DNA from: Methylobacterium oxalidis
Lineage (GTDB): Bacteria > Pseudomonadota > Alphaproteobacteria > Rhizobiales > Beijerinckiaceae
Direction of reading: 5' to 3'
DNA length: 36,716 nt
Assembly (NCBI RefSeq): GCF_007992195.1
Contig: NZ_BJZU01000018.1
Coordinates: 1 to 36,716 of the forward strand
Shown in pieces: positions 26,508-36,706 of this stretch. Position numbers and translations under genes: made by a program. How positions within the stretch are numbered: position 1 is the stretch's first letter; every line of letters starts with the position of its first letter. Below the pieces are notes generated by a model. It was not told the origin of the DNA, ran no database searches, and was given only the letters and a program-made list of their open reading frames with translations.

Positions 26508-26681
26508 ATGCGTCAGATCATCGGGTTTCGGGCCGGCAGGGCCGTCGAGCGGCCGGGCGCGCGCGTCGCGGCCCGCTACTCCGCCCCAGGCGGCTTCCAC
26601 CCCGGCGCCGCCTGGATCGCGGTGGGCACTGCGCTGCTCGGCACCCTCGCCCTGCTTTCCTTACGCCTCGGCATGGTCTGA
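26508..26681 (+). CDS. Possible 57-residue single-pass membrane protein
   Basis: The frame ATG to TGA encodes a basic N-terminus and one clear C-terminal membrane helix ([20 protein letters not shown], about residues 36-55). GAGGGA lies about 11 bases upstream. No family is recognised. The open frame is short and could be chance, but the compact basic-then-hydrophobic layout is typical of real small membrane proteins. Confidence 0.4.
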   Translation: MRQIIGFRAGRAVERPGARVAARYSAPGGFHPGAAWIAVGTALLGTLALLSLRLGMV

Positions 26682-26745
26682 ACCGGCCGCATCCGCGTCG
26701 GTGGAGCCCGCCGGCACGTCGCCGCGCCCATAAACAACAGATCAG

Positions 26746-26762
26746 TATTGTAGATTACAATA
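26746..26762 (+). promoter_or_regulatory. Perfect 17-base palindrome before cysK
   Basis: TATTGTAGATTACAATA has two perfect seven-base arms around a three-base centre. It sits in a conspicuously AT-rich patch (about 26731-26765) in a GC-rich genome, about 100 bases upstream of cysK. Its right arm includes TACAAT, which resembles a -10 element. A repressor operator for the sulfur-assimilation gene is the natural reading, but the protein is unidentified. Confidence 0.55.
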
Positions 26763-26863
26763 TACCTCGACGCGTTCCGGGAATTCGGTTACGCGTCCCT
26801 CCTGACGGCAGCCGCCGCCCGCGCGCGGCGTTGATCGCGAACACTGCCGCTCAGGAGAAGTCC

Positions 26864-27841
<978 letters not shown>

Positions 27842-27848
27842 GCCGGGT

Positions 27849-27885
27849 TCGGGGCGCGGTGCCGGCGCGACCGGCCGCGCCCCGA
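27849..27885 (+). terminator. Strong hairpin after cysK
   Basis: TCGGGGCGCGG (27849-27859) pairs perfectly with CCGCGCCCCGA (27875-27885), enclosing a loop with its own CCGG pairing. It starts seven bases after the cysK stop. There is no T run, so it may act as a pause or a factor-dependent terminator. Confidence 0.5.
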
Positions 27886-27903
27886 GACGCCGTTCCCACG
27901 CCC

Positions 27904-29172
27904 ATGTCCGCCGCCTGGCTGTTCCGCCTCCAGACCGCCGCCCGGCGGCCGTGGCTGCGCGTCGCCCTGTTCAGCCTGGGCGGCGTGCTGGCGGCACTCG
28001 CCTCGGCCTTCTTCGCGCCGCTGATCCCGACGACCCTCGCCGGGACGATCGGGTCCGAGGCCGTCGACGAGATCCTCTCGATCCTGGCCGGCGGCATGCT
28101 GCCGGTCGCCACCTTCTCCCTCGCCACGATGGTGCAGGCCTACGCGACGGTCACCAGCACCGTGACGCCGCGGGCGGTGAACCTGCTGATGCAGGACAGC
28201 CGGGCGCAGAACGCCGTCGCCACTTTCGTCGGTGCCTTCCTGTTCGGCGTCGTCGGCCTCATCGCCCTCAAGACCGACGTCTACGGCGAGCAGGGCCGCG
28301 TCATCCTGTTCGGCGTCACCCTCGTCGTCATCGCGCTCGTGGTGATCACCCTGGTGCGCTGGGTCGAGCACCTCGCCCATCTCGGGCAGGTGGAGAGTAC
28401 GATCGACCGCATCGAGGCCGCGGCCTACGCGGCGATCCGCCGGCGGGCGGCCGAGCCCCATCTCGGCGGCCGGCCTTGGCAGCCGCCTCCGCCGGGCGCG
28501 CCCGTCGTCGGGTCCGCGGCCACGGGCTACGTCCAGCACATCGACGCGGGCGCGCTCCACCGCCTCGCCGAGGCGGGCGGCCTCACCCTCCATCTCGCCG
28601 TGCGGCCGGGCAGCTTCGTTCATGCGGGGCAGGCGCTCGTGGCGGTCGCAGGGGCCGGCAGGGACACGGACCTCCAAGCCCTCGCCGCCTCGTTCACGAT
28701 CGGGGGGCGGCGCAGCTTCGCCAACGACCCGCGCTTCGGCGTCATCGTCCTGTCCGAGGTCACCGCCCGCGCCCTGTCCTCGGCCATCAACGATCCCGGC
28801 ACCGTGATCGACGTGATCGGCACCCTGGTCCGCGTCCTGATCGGCTGGGCCGAGCGCCGCGACGCGGCACCCGAAGAGGCGCCCTACCCGCGGCTGCTGA
28901 TGCACGACGACAGCGCCGCCGAGCTGTTCGAGGACGGCTTCGGCGCCATCGCCCGCTACGGCGCCGGCCATGTCGAGGTCGGCATCCGGCTGCAGAAGGC
29001 CCTCGCCGCCCTGCACGCGGTGGGCGGCCCCGAGATGAGGGCGGTCGCCCGCACCCAGTCCGACCGCGCCCTGGAGCGCGCCCGCGCGGCCCTCGCGCGT
29101 CCGGACGACGTGGCCGCGGTCGAGGCGGCCCACGCGCTGGTCGGGCGCGAGACGGGCGCGACGCCGGCCTGA
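27904..29172 (+). CDS. DUF2254 multipass membrane protein
   Basis: The 422-residue product is a predicted inner-membrane protein of the DUF2254 family, function unknown. It has several N-terminal hydrophobic helices (first about residues 19-40), a soluble middle region (including TGYVQHIDAGALHRLAEAGG) and the family motif SSAINDPGTVIDVI at about residues 292-305. I chose the start at MSAAWLFRLQ. A frame upstream to 27859 would overlap the cysK hairpin and has no ribosome site. Confidence 0.85.
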   Translation: MSAAWLFRLQTAARRPWLRVALFSLGGVLAALASAFFAPLIPTTLAGTIGSEAVDEILSILAGGMLPVATFSLATMVQAYATVTSTVTPRAVNLLMQDSRAQNAVATFVGAFLFGVVGLIALKTDVYGEQGRVILFGVTLVVIALVVITLVRWVEHLAHLGQVESTIDRIEAAAYAAIRRRAAEPHLGGRPWQPPPPGAPVVGSAATGYVQHIDAGALHRLAEAGGLTLHLAVRPGSFVHAGQALVAVAGAGRDTDLQALAASFTIGGRRSFANDPRFGVIVLSEVTARALSSAINDPGTVIDVIGTLVRVLIGWAERRDAAPEEAPYPRLLMHDDSAAELFEDGFGAIARYGAGHVEVGIRLQKALAALHAVGGPEMRAVARTQSDRALERARAALARPDDVAAVEAAHALVGRETGATPA

Positions 29173-29174
29173 CG

Positions 29175-29199
29175 CAACCCCCGCCGCCGCCCCGGGTTG
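29175..29199 (+). terminator. Weak hairpin after the DUF2254 gene
   Basis: CAACCC (29175-29180) pairs with GGGTTG (29194-29199) around a 13-base loop, just after the stop codon. No T run follows, so termination is uncertain. Confidence 0.3.
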
Positions 29200-29235
29200 T
29201 CCCGCAACATCTGACGGGACAGACGGAGATCCGCC

Positions 29236-29565
29236 ATGACGGAGCAGAAGCGCGACCGCGAGTCGCTCAAGGACTTCGACGCCTACGCCGACCGCAACGG
29301 CCAGGATCTCGGCGGCGACTCGCCCCTCGATGTCGGCGTATCCGCTCGCACGCAGCGCGACCTGCGCAGCGATCCTTCCGGGCAGGCGGAGAGCGCGCGG
29401 CTGGCGAGCGGCCTGCCGCGCCAGGATGCCACCGACGCGACCGAGGCGGAGACCCCGCCGGAGAACCTGCGCCGCATCCGCGGCGGCGAGGGACCGGACG
29501 CGAAGGCCGACGAGGCGATCGAGCGCGCCACCGCGGCGGTCGGCCAGGACGACGGGAAGCGCTGA
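29236..29565 (+). CDS. Small hydrophilic protein, first of three
   Basis: The 109-residue product is highly charged and Gln/Asp/Arg/Glu-rich, with no predicted membrane segment or hydrophobic core. It reads as intrinsically disordered. Its start MTEQKRDRESLKDFDAYADR has a ribosome site GGAG before it. The stop TGA overlaps the next ATG by one base. No family recognised. Stress-associated hydrophilic proteins have similar composition, but this is only compositional. Confidence 0.7.
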   Translation: MTEQKRDRESLKDFDAYADRNGQDLGGDSPLDVGVSARTQRDLRSDPSGQAESARLASGLPRQDATDATEAETPPENLRRIRGGEGPDAKADEAIERATAAVGQDDGKR

Positions 29566-29879
29566 TGGGCGGCGACAGCATCCCGACCGAGACCGTCACC
29601 CGCAAGCCGGACGCCGATGTCGGCAGCCGGGGCGGCCCCGCCGCGGGCGGCGGCCACCAGACGCCGGAGCAGGCGGCGATCACCGGTGCCGGACCGGGCG
29701 GTCGCTCCGATGCCGAACGGGGGCAGGACTGGTCCGAGGGCGGCGGCGAGCCGGGGCGCGCCCCGCCGACGCCCGGAGGCTCCTCGGCCGGCCACTCCGA
29801 CCAGCAGGCTTCCCGCGGGCCGGAGGCGGATCGGAAGGTCGCGGGCGGCGGCTCGAAACCCGAGCGCGAGGCCCGCTGA
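29565..29879 (+). CDS. Small Gly-rich hydrophilic protein, second of three
   Basis: The 104-residue product is Gly/Pro/Arg/Asp/Glu-rich and almost free of large hydrophobic residues, so probably disordered. It starts MGGDSIPTETVTRKPDADVG. Its ATG overlaps the previous stop by one base (TGATG), which means coupled translation and supports its being real. No family recognised. Confidence 0.6.
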   Translation: MGGDSIPTETVTRKPDADVGSRGGPAAGGGHQTPEQAAITGAGPGGRSDAERGQDWSEGGGEPGRAPPTPGGSSAGHSDQQASRGPEADRKVAGGGSKPEREAR

Positions 29880-29916
29880 GGATCGACGGGGAGGCAGCCC
29901 CCGGGGGAGACGAGCC

Positions 29917-30090
29917 ATGACGGACGGGAAGCGCAGCGACGACCCTGACGCGAGGGAGCGACCCTCCGCGGACAAGCCGGCCAACGCCGCGCCGGACGCG
30001 GTCAAGGACCCGAGCGAGAAGACGGAGGGCAAGCCCGGCCTCGCGGGCGGGTCCGACCGCGAGGACGAGGCGGATCCGGGCGCCGGCTAG
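29917..30090 (+). CDS. Small acidic hydrophilic protein, third of three
   Basis: The 57-residue product is Asp/Glu/Lys/Pro-rich with no hydrophobic stretch. Its start MTDGKRSDDPDARERPSADK has a good ribosome site (GGGGGAG about eight bases before ATG). It follows the second small gene by 37 bases and ends 20 bases before the convergent typA. It resembles the other two in composition but I see no clear sequence repeat among them. Confidence 0.6.
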   Translation: MTDGKRSDDPDARERPSADKPANAAPDAVKDPSEKTEGKPGLAGGSDREDEADPGAG

Positions 30091-30110
30091 GCGCCGGACG
30101 CCGCGATCCC

Positions 30111-31937
<1,827 letters not shown>

Positions 31938-32097
31938 GGGGTATCCGAAGCGGGTAGAACCCGTCACGGGGCGGGCCGCGGAGGGCGGCCGGCCACGCCG
32001 GGTACGGGTTCGAGCTGTTGCGTTGCAATAGAAGGTGCGCGCGCATCCGGCAAGGGGCCGGACGCATGGACCGCCCTCCCGGACCGACGAGGACCTC

Positions 32098-32445
32098 TTA
32101 TCCCCGCAGGGCGAAGGGCAGGGCGACGAGCGCCAGCGGCAGGGCCGCGAGCGCGGCCGGACGCAGCCAGCGGGGCCGGTAGGAGAGCAGCACGACGACG
32201 AGGAGGGCGGCGCCGGTGAGCGCGCCGATCCACTGCACCGGCCCGAAGTTCCAGCCCTCGAACGCCACCGCGACGGCGAGCGAGGCAAGGATGCCGGCCC
32301 AGCCGGCGAGGCGCAGGGTCCGGGCGCGGGCCCTCGGGGCGCGGGTCAGGAACGCGTCGCGGTGGTGGCGGTCGAGGCTGAGCGCCAGCGCCGCGAGAGC
32401 GGCGAAGCTCAGGGTCAGGTTGAGGGTGAGGACGAGGGGCGTCAT
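32098..32445 (-). CDS. DUF3325-family small membrane protein
   Basis: The 115-residue product has several membrane helices (about residues 5-25, 45-65, 70-88 and 94-112). It starts MTPLVLTLNLTLSFAALAAL. It overlaps the PepSY gene stop by four bases. Families DUF3649, PepSY transmembrane and DUF3325 commonly occur together near siderophore receptors. An iron-uptake helper role is inferred from that association. Confidence 0.75.
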   Translation of the reverse strand: MTPLVLTLNLTLSFAALAALALSLDRHHRDAFLTRAPRARARTLRLAGWAGILASLAVAVAFEGWNFGPVQWIGALTGAALLVVVLLSYRPRWLRPAALAALPLALVALPFALRG

Positions 32446-34067
32446 GCGCGGCGGCGAACCTCTTCGGCGCCGGAAGCGGCCCGCTTCGGCGGGAGGGCGG
32501 TGGGCGGGAGAGCGGCGGATGGCCGATGCGCGGCCGGGCGCGGGCCGGGAAGCGGCTCCGCGGCCTCGCCGCGCCGCGGAGCCCGGTCGCGTCCGGCCTG
32601 GTACGCGGCGACGGCGAGGAGAAGGCCGGTCGCCAGCATCGCGGCGTCGAAGCCGAGGAAGCGGGCCTCGCCGTCGAAGGGATGGTGGCCGGTGGTCAGG
32701 GCGCTCACTGCCGGCACGGCGAGGAAGAGGAGGCTCGCGAGGCCGAAGGCTTCGCGCCACGCCGCCAGGTGGGGGCGCAGGAGGGCCGCCACGGCGATGC
32801 AGGCCCAGGCCCCGAAGAACACGCGCACCTCGAGATCGGCCCGGCCCTCGATCCCGAGCGGCAGCAGGCGGTTCGCCAGGAAGTAGGCGGCGAGCCCCAC
32901 AGGCAGGCCCGCCACCGAGCCGACGTTGAGGGCCCGCACGAGACGGTAACCGAGCCCCGGCCGCTCGGCGGGCTTCGGCAGGCGGGCGACCGTCCAGAGC
33001 ACGAGGCCCGTGGCGATCGTCGCCGCGCCCATCACCCCGCACAGGAAGAACAGGGCCTTGAGCGCGGGGCCCGCGAAATGCGCCTCGTGCAGGCCCACGA
33101 ACGAGGCCGAGATCTGGGTCGCGGGCTTGGCGATGGCGGTGGCGCCCAGTTCCGCCCCGCTCGCGCCGTCGAAGGCGATCTGCGGGTGCAGGTGCGCGAG
33201 GCCGTGCGGCTCCTCGAAGATCGCGACGATGGTGGCGGCCGCGTCGCCCGGGTTGTGGACGGCGACGTGCTCCAGCGTCTCGGAAACGCGGCCCTGCGCC
33301 TGCGCCACGAGGGGGGCCAGCGACACGAGGCCGCCGGGCTTGCCCGCGGGCGCCCGCACCTCGGGCATGAGCTGCGCCTCGACGTAGAACCGGATCTCGT
33401 CGCCCTTGTAGGCCGCCGTGACGCCCCAGGGCATGTACATCAGCGCGAAGGTGACGATGCCGGTGTAGGCGATCATCAGGTGAAAGGGCAGCGCCAGCAC
33501 GCCCGTGACGTTGTGCGCGTCGAGCCAGCCGCGCTGGTGGGACCTGTTCCGGCGGAAGGTGAAGAAGTCCGCGAAGATGCGCCGGTGCGTGATGATGCCG
33601 GAGACGAGGGAGACGAGCAGGATCATCGCGCAGATGCCGACGATCCAGCGCCCCCACAGGGGCGGCAGGTTGAGCTCGAAGTGGAAGCGGTAGAGGAAAT
33701 CGCCTCCGTGGGTCGCCCGCGCCGTCGTCGGCGCGCCGGTCGCTGGATCGAGGAGCGCGTGGTGGAAGGGGCCGGCGAGGTCCTTCCACCAGTGAACCTC
33801 GATCACGGGCTTGTCGGGCTGGGGCAGGCCGATGAACCAGCCGACCGCGTCCGGTGCCTTGGCCTTCAGGTAGTCGGCACCGAGATCGGCCGCCCGGCCC
33901 GCGTCGAAGGTCGCGCCGGTCCGCAGCTCCGGCCGCATCCAGTCCGTGATCTCGGTGCGGTAGTAGGTCGCCGTGCCGGTGACGAAGACGGCGAACAGCA
34001 CCCAGCCGACCACGAGACCGGACCAGGTGTGCAGCCACGCCATCGACTGGCGGAATCCCTGTCTCAT
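32442..34067 (-). CDS. PepSY-associated transmembrane protein
   Basis: The 541-residue product is of the PepSY-associated TM helix family, sometimes linked to ferric-siderophore reduction. It has an N-terminal membrane helix (about residues 12-35, in LHTWSGLVVGWVLFAVFVTG), a large periplasmic-like region with PepSY-type folds, and further C-terminal membrane helices. It overlaps the DUF3325 gene by four bases and lies 42 bases after the DUF3649 gene. No TonB receptor is in this window. Confidence 0.85.
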   Translation of the reverse strand: MRQGFRQSMAWLHTWSGLVVGWVLFAVFVTGTATYYRTEITDWMRPELRTGATFDAGRAADLGADYLKAKAPDAVGWFIGLPQPDKPVIEVHWWKDLAGPFHHALLDPATGAPTTARATHGGDFLYRFHFELNLPPLWGRWIVGICAMILLVSLVSGIITHRRIFADFFTFRRNRSHQRGWLDAHNVTGVLALPFHLMIAYTGIVTFALMYMPWGVTAAYKGDEIRFYVEAQLMPEVRAPAGKPGGLVSLAPLVAQAQGRVSETLEHVAVHNPGDAAATIVAIFEEPHGLAHLHPQIAFDGASGAELGATAIAKPATQISASFVGLHEAHFAGPALKALFFLCGVMGAATIATGLVLWTVARLPKPAERPGLGYRLVRALNVGSVAGLPVGLAAYFLANRLLPLGIEGRADLEVRVFFGAWACIAVAALLRPHLAAWREAFGLASLLFLAVPAVSALTTGHHPFDGEARFLGFDAAMLATGLLLAVAAYQAGRDRAPRRGEAAEPLPGPRPAAHRPSAALPPTALPPKRAASGAEEVRRRA

Positions 34068-34109
34068 GCTACCTGCCTTCCGGGGTCGGCCGGTTCCGCG
34101 CCGGCATGA

Positions 34110-34409
34110 TCAGGCCTGCCCCTGGACGAGCCAGAGCCCTCCCCCGAGGAGGAGGCACAGGGCGCCGAGGCCGAGGGCCGCGCGGCCGAGGGAGCGGGCC
34201 GCGAACACGAACACCACCGCCCCGACCATCACGGCGAAGCTCGGGAGGGTCGCGGCCGCGACCGCCTCGGCCCGGGTCAGGGGCAGCGTCAGGGAGAGCA
34301 GCGCCGTGAGGAGGGCGGCGAGCCCGTAGCCGCCGCCCACCGCGAGCACGACGCGGCCGGCGACGCCGGCGCGGTAGGAGAATCCCCGATGCTCGTGCGG
34401 TCGGCCCAT
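34110..34409 (-). CDS. DUF3649-family small membrane protein
   Basis: The 99-residue product has three predicted membrane helices and starts MGRPHEHRGFSYRAG. It fits the DUF3649 family, found with PepSY and DUF3325 genes near iron transport. A longer frame to 34535 is rejected because its added leader is unlike the family. It is the first gene of the three-gene set. A dyad in its upstream region is described separately. Confidence 0.7.
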   Translation of the reverse strand: MGRPHEHRGFSYRAGVAGRVVLAVGGGYGLAALLTALLSLTLPLTRAEAVAAATLPSFAVMVGAVVFVFAARSLGRAALGLGALCLLLGGGLWLVQGQA

Positions 34410-34841
34410 GCTCAGCCCTGCTGTCGGCCCTCGGCGCGCCCGCGCGGCCGGGATCGGAGAAACGTCTCTCGAAGATGCGGGACAGGCAGTAGCAAGAGGG
34501 CGCTCGTCGCCGCAATGTCTATGTTTCGGAATCATTCCAATTCAAAAATCGGGATTAAAACCAGACCTTTATTTGACTACGCCCCCCCGGATTCCGCCTC
34601 GCCGGCAGGGAGCCGCACGCACCCGGCAGGGCCGTTTCCGCCGCCGCGCCACTCGCCCAGCTTGAGCCGGATGGGTCCGAAGCCTAAGAGTTTCCGGCGG
34701 CGCCCGCGCGTCGGGGATTCTGTTTTGATCCCGATCGGCAAGCGGGCGTCCCGCGAGAGGCTCCCGTCCCGGTTCGCGCCGTGGCCTGGCCGTCCCGGGT
34801 CTTCCGCCGCGCCCCGCACCACCTCCGTTTCTGGCATTCCC
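34410..34841. other. Divergent region, DUF3649 / first minC
   Basis: This 432-base divergent gap has an AT-rich patch at about 34515-34580 holding the dyad at 34528-34538. No additional gene is supported. The open frame on the plus strand that spans it is only an upstream extension of minC. Confidence 0.5.
34516..34545 (-). promoter_or_regulatory. Candidate iron-controlled promoter of the DUF3649-PepSY set
   Basis: Read toward the gene, TTGAAT (34545-34540) is a fair -35 and a poor -10 (TAGACA) follows after 18 bases. Between them sits the dyad GGAAT-G-ATTCC (34538-34528), core GAA-N3-TTC, similar to Irr-box cores. Motif-level evidence only. Confidence 0.35.
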
Positions 34842-35549
34842 TTGACCGAGACCGCGCCCCGCCCCCCGATCCGCTTCCGTGGCCGCTCCTTCATGGCCAT
34901 GGTCCTCGCGCCGACGCAGCCGGTCGCCGACTGGCTCAGCGACCTCGACGCGCTCGCCCGGCGCTCGCCGGCCTTCTTCTCCGGGCGGCCGGTGATCCTC
35001 GACGTATCGGGCCTCGGCCTTGACCGGGCGGCGCTCGCCGGGCTCGTCGCGGACCTCGCTGCCCGCGACATCGCGATCCTCGGCGTCGAGGGCGCCGGCC
35101 CGGGCATCCTCGGCGAGGGCCTGCCGCCGCCGCTCTCGGGTGGGCGCCCCGCCGCCGACATCGCCGCCCCCGACCCGGCCGCCCCCGCCCCACCGCCGCC
35201 GGAGGCGCCCCCGGCGCCGGCCCGCTCGCTGATCCTCGACACGCCGGTGCGCTCGGGCCAGGCGATCCTGCATCTCGAGGGCGACATCACCGTGATGGGC
35301 TCGGTGGCATCAGGCGCCGAGGTGATCGCCGGCGGCTCGATCCACGTCTACGGGACCCTGCGCGGCCGGGCCATCGCGGGGGCCGCCGGCAACCCGCAGG
35401 CGCGCATCTACTGCCGCCGCTTCGAGCCCGAGCTCATCGCCATCGACGGCCTCTACCGCACGGCCGACGATCTCGGCCCCACCCTCCGCGGGCAGGCGAT
35501 CGAGGCCCGGCTCGTCGAGGACGCCATCAAGGTGACGAAGCTCGACTGA
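34842..35549 (+). CDS. MinC paralogue, first of two
   Basis: MinC with MinD inhibits FtsZ ring assembly away from midcell. The 235-residue product has an N-terminal alpha/beta domain (about residues 9-95, RFRGRSFMAMVLAPTQPVAD), a Pro/Ala-rich linker (about 108-128) and the C-terminal beta-helix domain. That domain contains the MinD-binding motif RSGQ at residues 137-140 and GDITVMGSVASGAEVIAGGS. I chose the TTG start by alignment with the second copy. No ATG gives a normal N-terminus and no good ribosome site is seen. It is not next to minD. Confidence 0.85.
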   Translation: MTETAPRPPIRFRGRSFMAMVLAPTQPVADWLSDLDALARRSPAFFSGRPVILDVSGLGLDRAALAGLVADLAARDIAILGVEGAGPGILGEGLPPPLSGGRPAADIAAPDPAAPAPPPPEAPPAPARSLILDTPVRSGQAILHLEGDITVMGSVASGAEVIAGGSIHVYGTLRGRAIAGAAGNPQARIYCRRFEPELIAIDGLYRTADDLGPTLRGQAIEARLVEDAIKVTKLD

Positions 35550-36001
35550 TCGCCTCGGAGAGCCGGCTCCAGTCCCGGAATGGGAAAGCCGCCGCCCGAC
35601 TGCGCGGTTGATTCGTCAACGCTTGATGCAATCCGCTCACCTGCGGGCAAGCTTCGTCCAAGGATCGCCGGATCACCATCCGACGTTCGATAATGGAGCG
35701 CGCGCCGCGCTGCGATCTCGATGCGAGATTCGCGCGGCATCGTCGAGCCAAGGCAGGCGCGGTATCGAAGTGTACAGTGCGTCTGCATCGGTGCGCCGAA
35801 GGCATTACTCCCGCAGATCGAAGATCAACGAACGTTCGGATCCTTCGTTCTGCCCGCCATCATCCGCAGTTCGGCAGCGCGAAACCGGGCGGCACGCGTC
35901 CTTTGAGCGTTTTCTGCGCTGCTTTAACGGACGGGCGAAAATCTTAACCGTTCGGTAACCATATCGGCCGTCAATGGTCCGGTAAGGAATCGTTCACCGC
36001 C
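35550..36001 (+). other. Intergenic region between minC copies
   Basis: This 452-base gap is AT-richer toward its right end and holds a CtrA-like box (35944-35958) plus an extra TTAA at 35924-35927. Short frames on either strand have no family resemblance. Confidence 0.55.
35944..35958 (+). promoter_or_regulatory. CtrA-like box before the second minC
   Basis: TTAACCGTTCGGTAACCAT is TTAA-N7-GTAACCAT, with one mismatch in the full site and a TAACCAT right half-site. It lies about 45-58 bases before the minC start. Motif evidence, supported by position. Confidence 0.5.
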
Positions 36002-36694
36002 GTGACCAGCCAGACTCCTCCCCGCCGACACCTTCCGCTCCGCGGCCGAGCCTTCAAGGCCCTGGCCCTGGCGCCCGAGATGCCGCTGGCCGAATGGCTC
36101 GCCGATCTCGACGCCGCGCTGAAGCGCTCCCCGACGCTCTTCGATGGCCGCGCGGTCATCCTCGACGTCGCGGCGCTCAAGCCCGGCAAGGACGACCTGC
36201 AGGCGCTGCTCACCGATCTCGGGCTGCGCCGCATCCGAATTCTCGGCGTCGAGGGCGCGGAGCCCGCCGCGATGCCGAGCGACCGCCCGCCTCTCCTCGT
36301 CGGCGGCCGCCCCGTCGGCACCGTCGAGATCCCGGAGGTGCCGGCCGAGCCTGAGACGCCGCCCTCAACCTCGCTGATGATCGAGGGTTCGGTGCGCTCC
36401 GGCCAGTCGGTCGTGCACCCGACCGGGGACGTCACCGTGATGGGCTCGGTCTCCTCCGGGGCCGAGATCCTCGCCGGCGGCTCGATCCACGTCTACGGCG
36501 CGCTGCGCGGGAGGGCCATCGCCGGCGCCGCCCGCAACCCGCGCGCCCGCATCCTCTGCCGCAAGTTCGAGCCCGAACTCCTCGGCATCGATCGCTTCGT
36601 CCGCACGGCCGAAGAGATCGGCACCAGCCTGCGCGGGCGCCCCGCGCAGATCTGGCTCGATGGCGGCGCAATCAAAATGGCAAGCTTGGATTAA
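36002..36694 (+). CDS. minC: Septum-site protein MinC, second of two
   Basis: This 230-residue MinC is directly followed by minD and is the likely operon member. It has an N-terminal domain (RGRAFKALALAPEMPLAEWL), a short acidic linker and the C-terminal domain with RSGQ at residues 132-135 and GDVTVMGSVSSGAEILAGGS. Start is GTG with an AAGGA site about 13 bases upstream, a long spacing. It is clearly paralogous to the copy at 34842-35549, nearly identical in the GSIHVYG-LRGRAIAGAA segment. Confidence 0.93.
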   Translation: MTSQTPPRRHLPLRGRAFKALALAPEMPLAEWLADLDAALKRSPTLFDGRAVILDVAALKPGKDDLQALLTDLGLRRIRILGVEGAEPAAMPSDRPPLLVGGRPVGTVEIPEVPAEPETPPSTSLMIEGSVRSGQSVVHPTGDVTVMGSVSSGAEILAGGSIHVYGALRGRAIAGAARNPRARILCRKFEPELLGIDRFVRTAEEIGTSLRGRPAQIWLDGGAIKMASLD

Positions 36695-36706
36695 GGAGTC
36701 ACGAGA

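Noticed and set aside
27951..29879. Plus-strand open frame of 642 residues in a different frame over the DUF2254 gene and small proteins
   Set aside because: The DUF2254 frame has clear family motifs. The longer frame is a GC-bias shadow.
35607..35620. Small inverted repeat GTTGA-TTCG-TCAAC after the first minC
   Set aside because: Five-base arms, no T run and no clear role. Expected by chance at this length.
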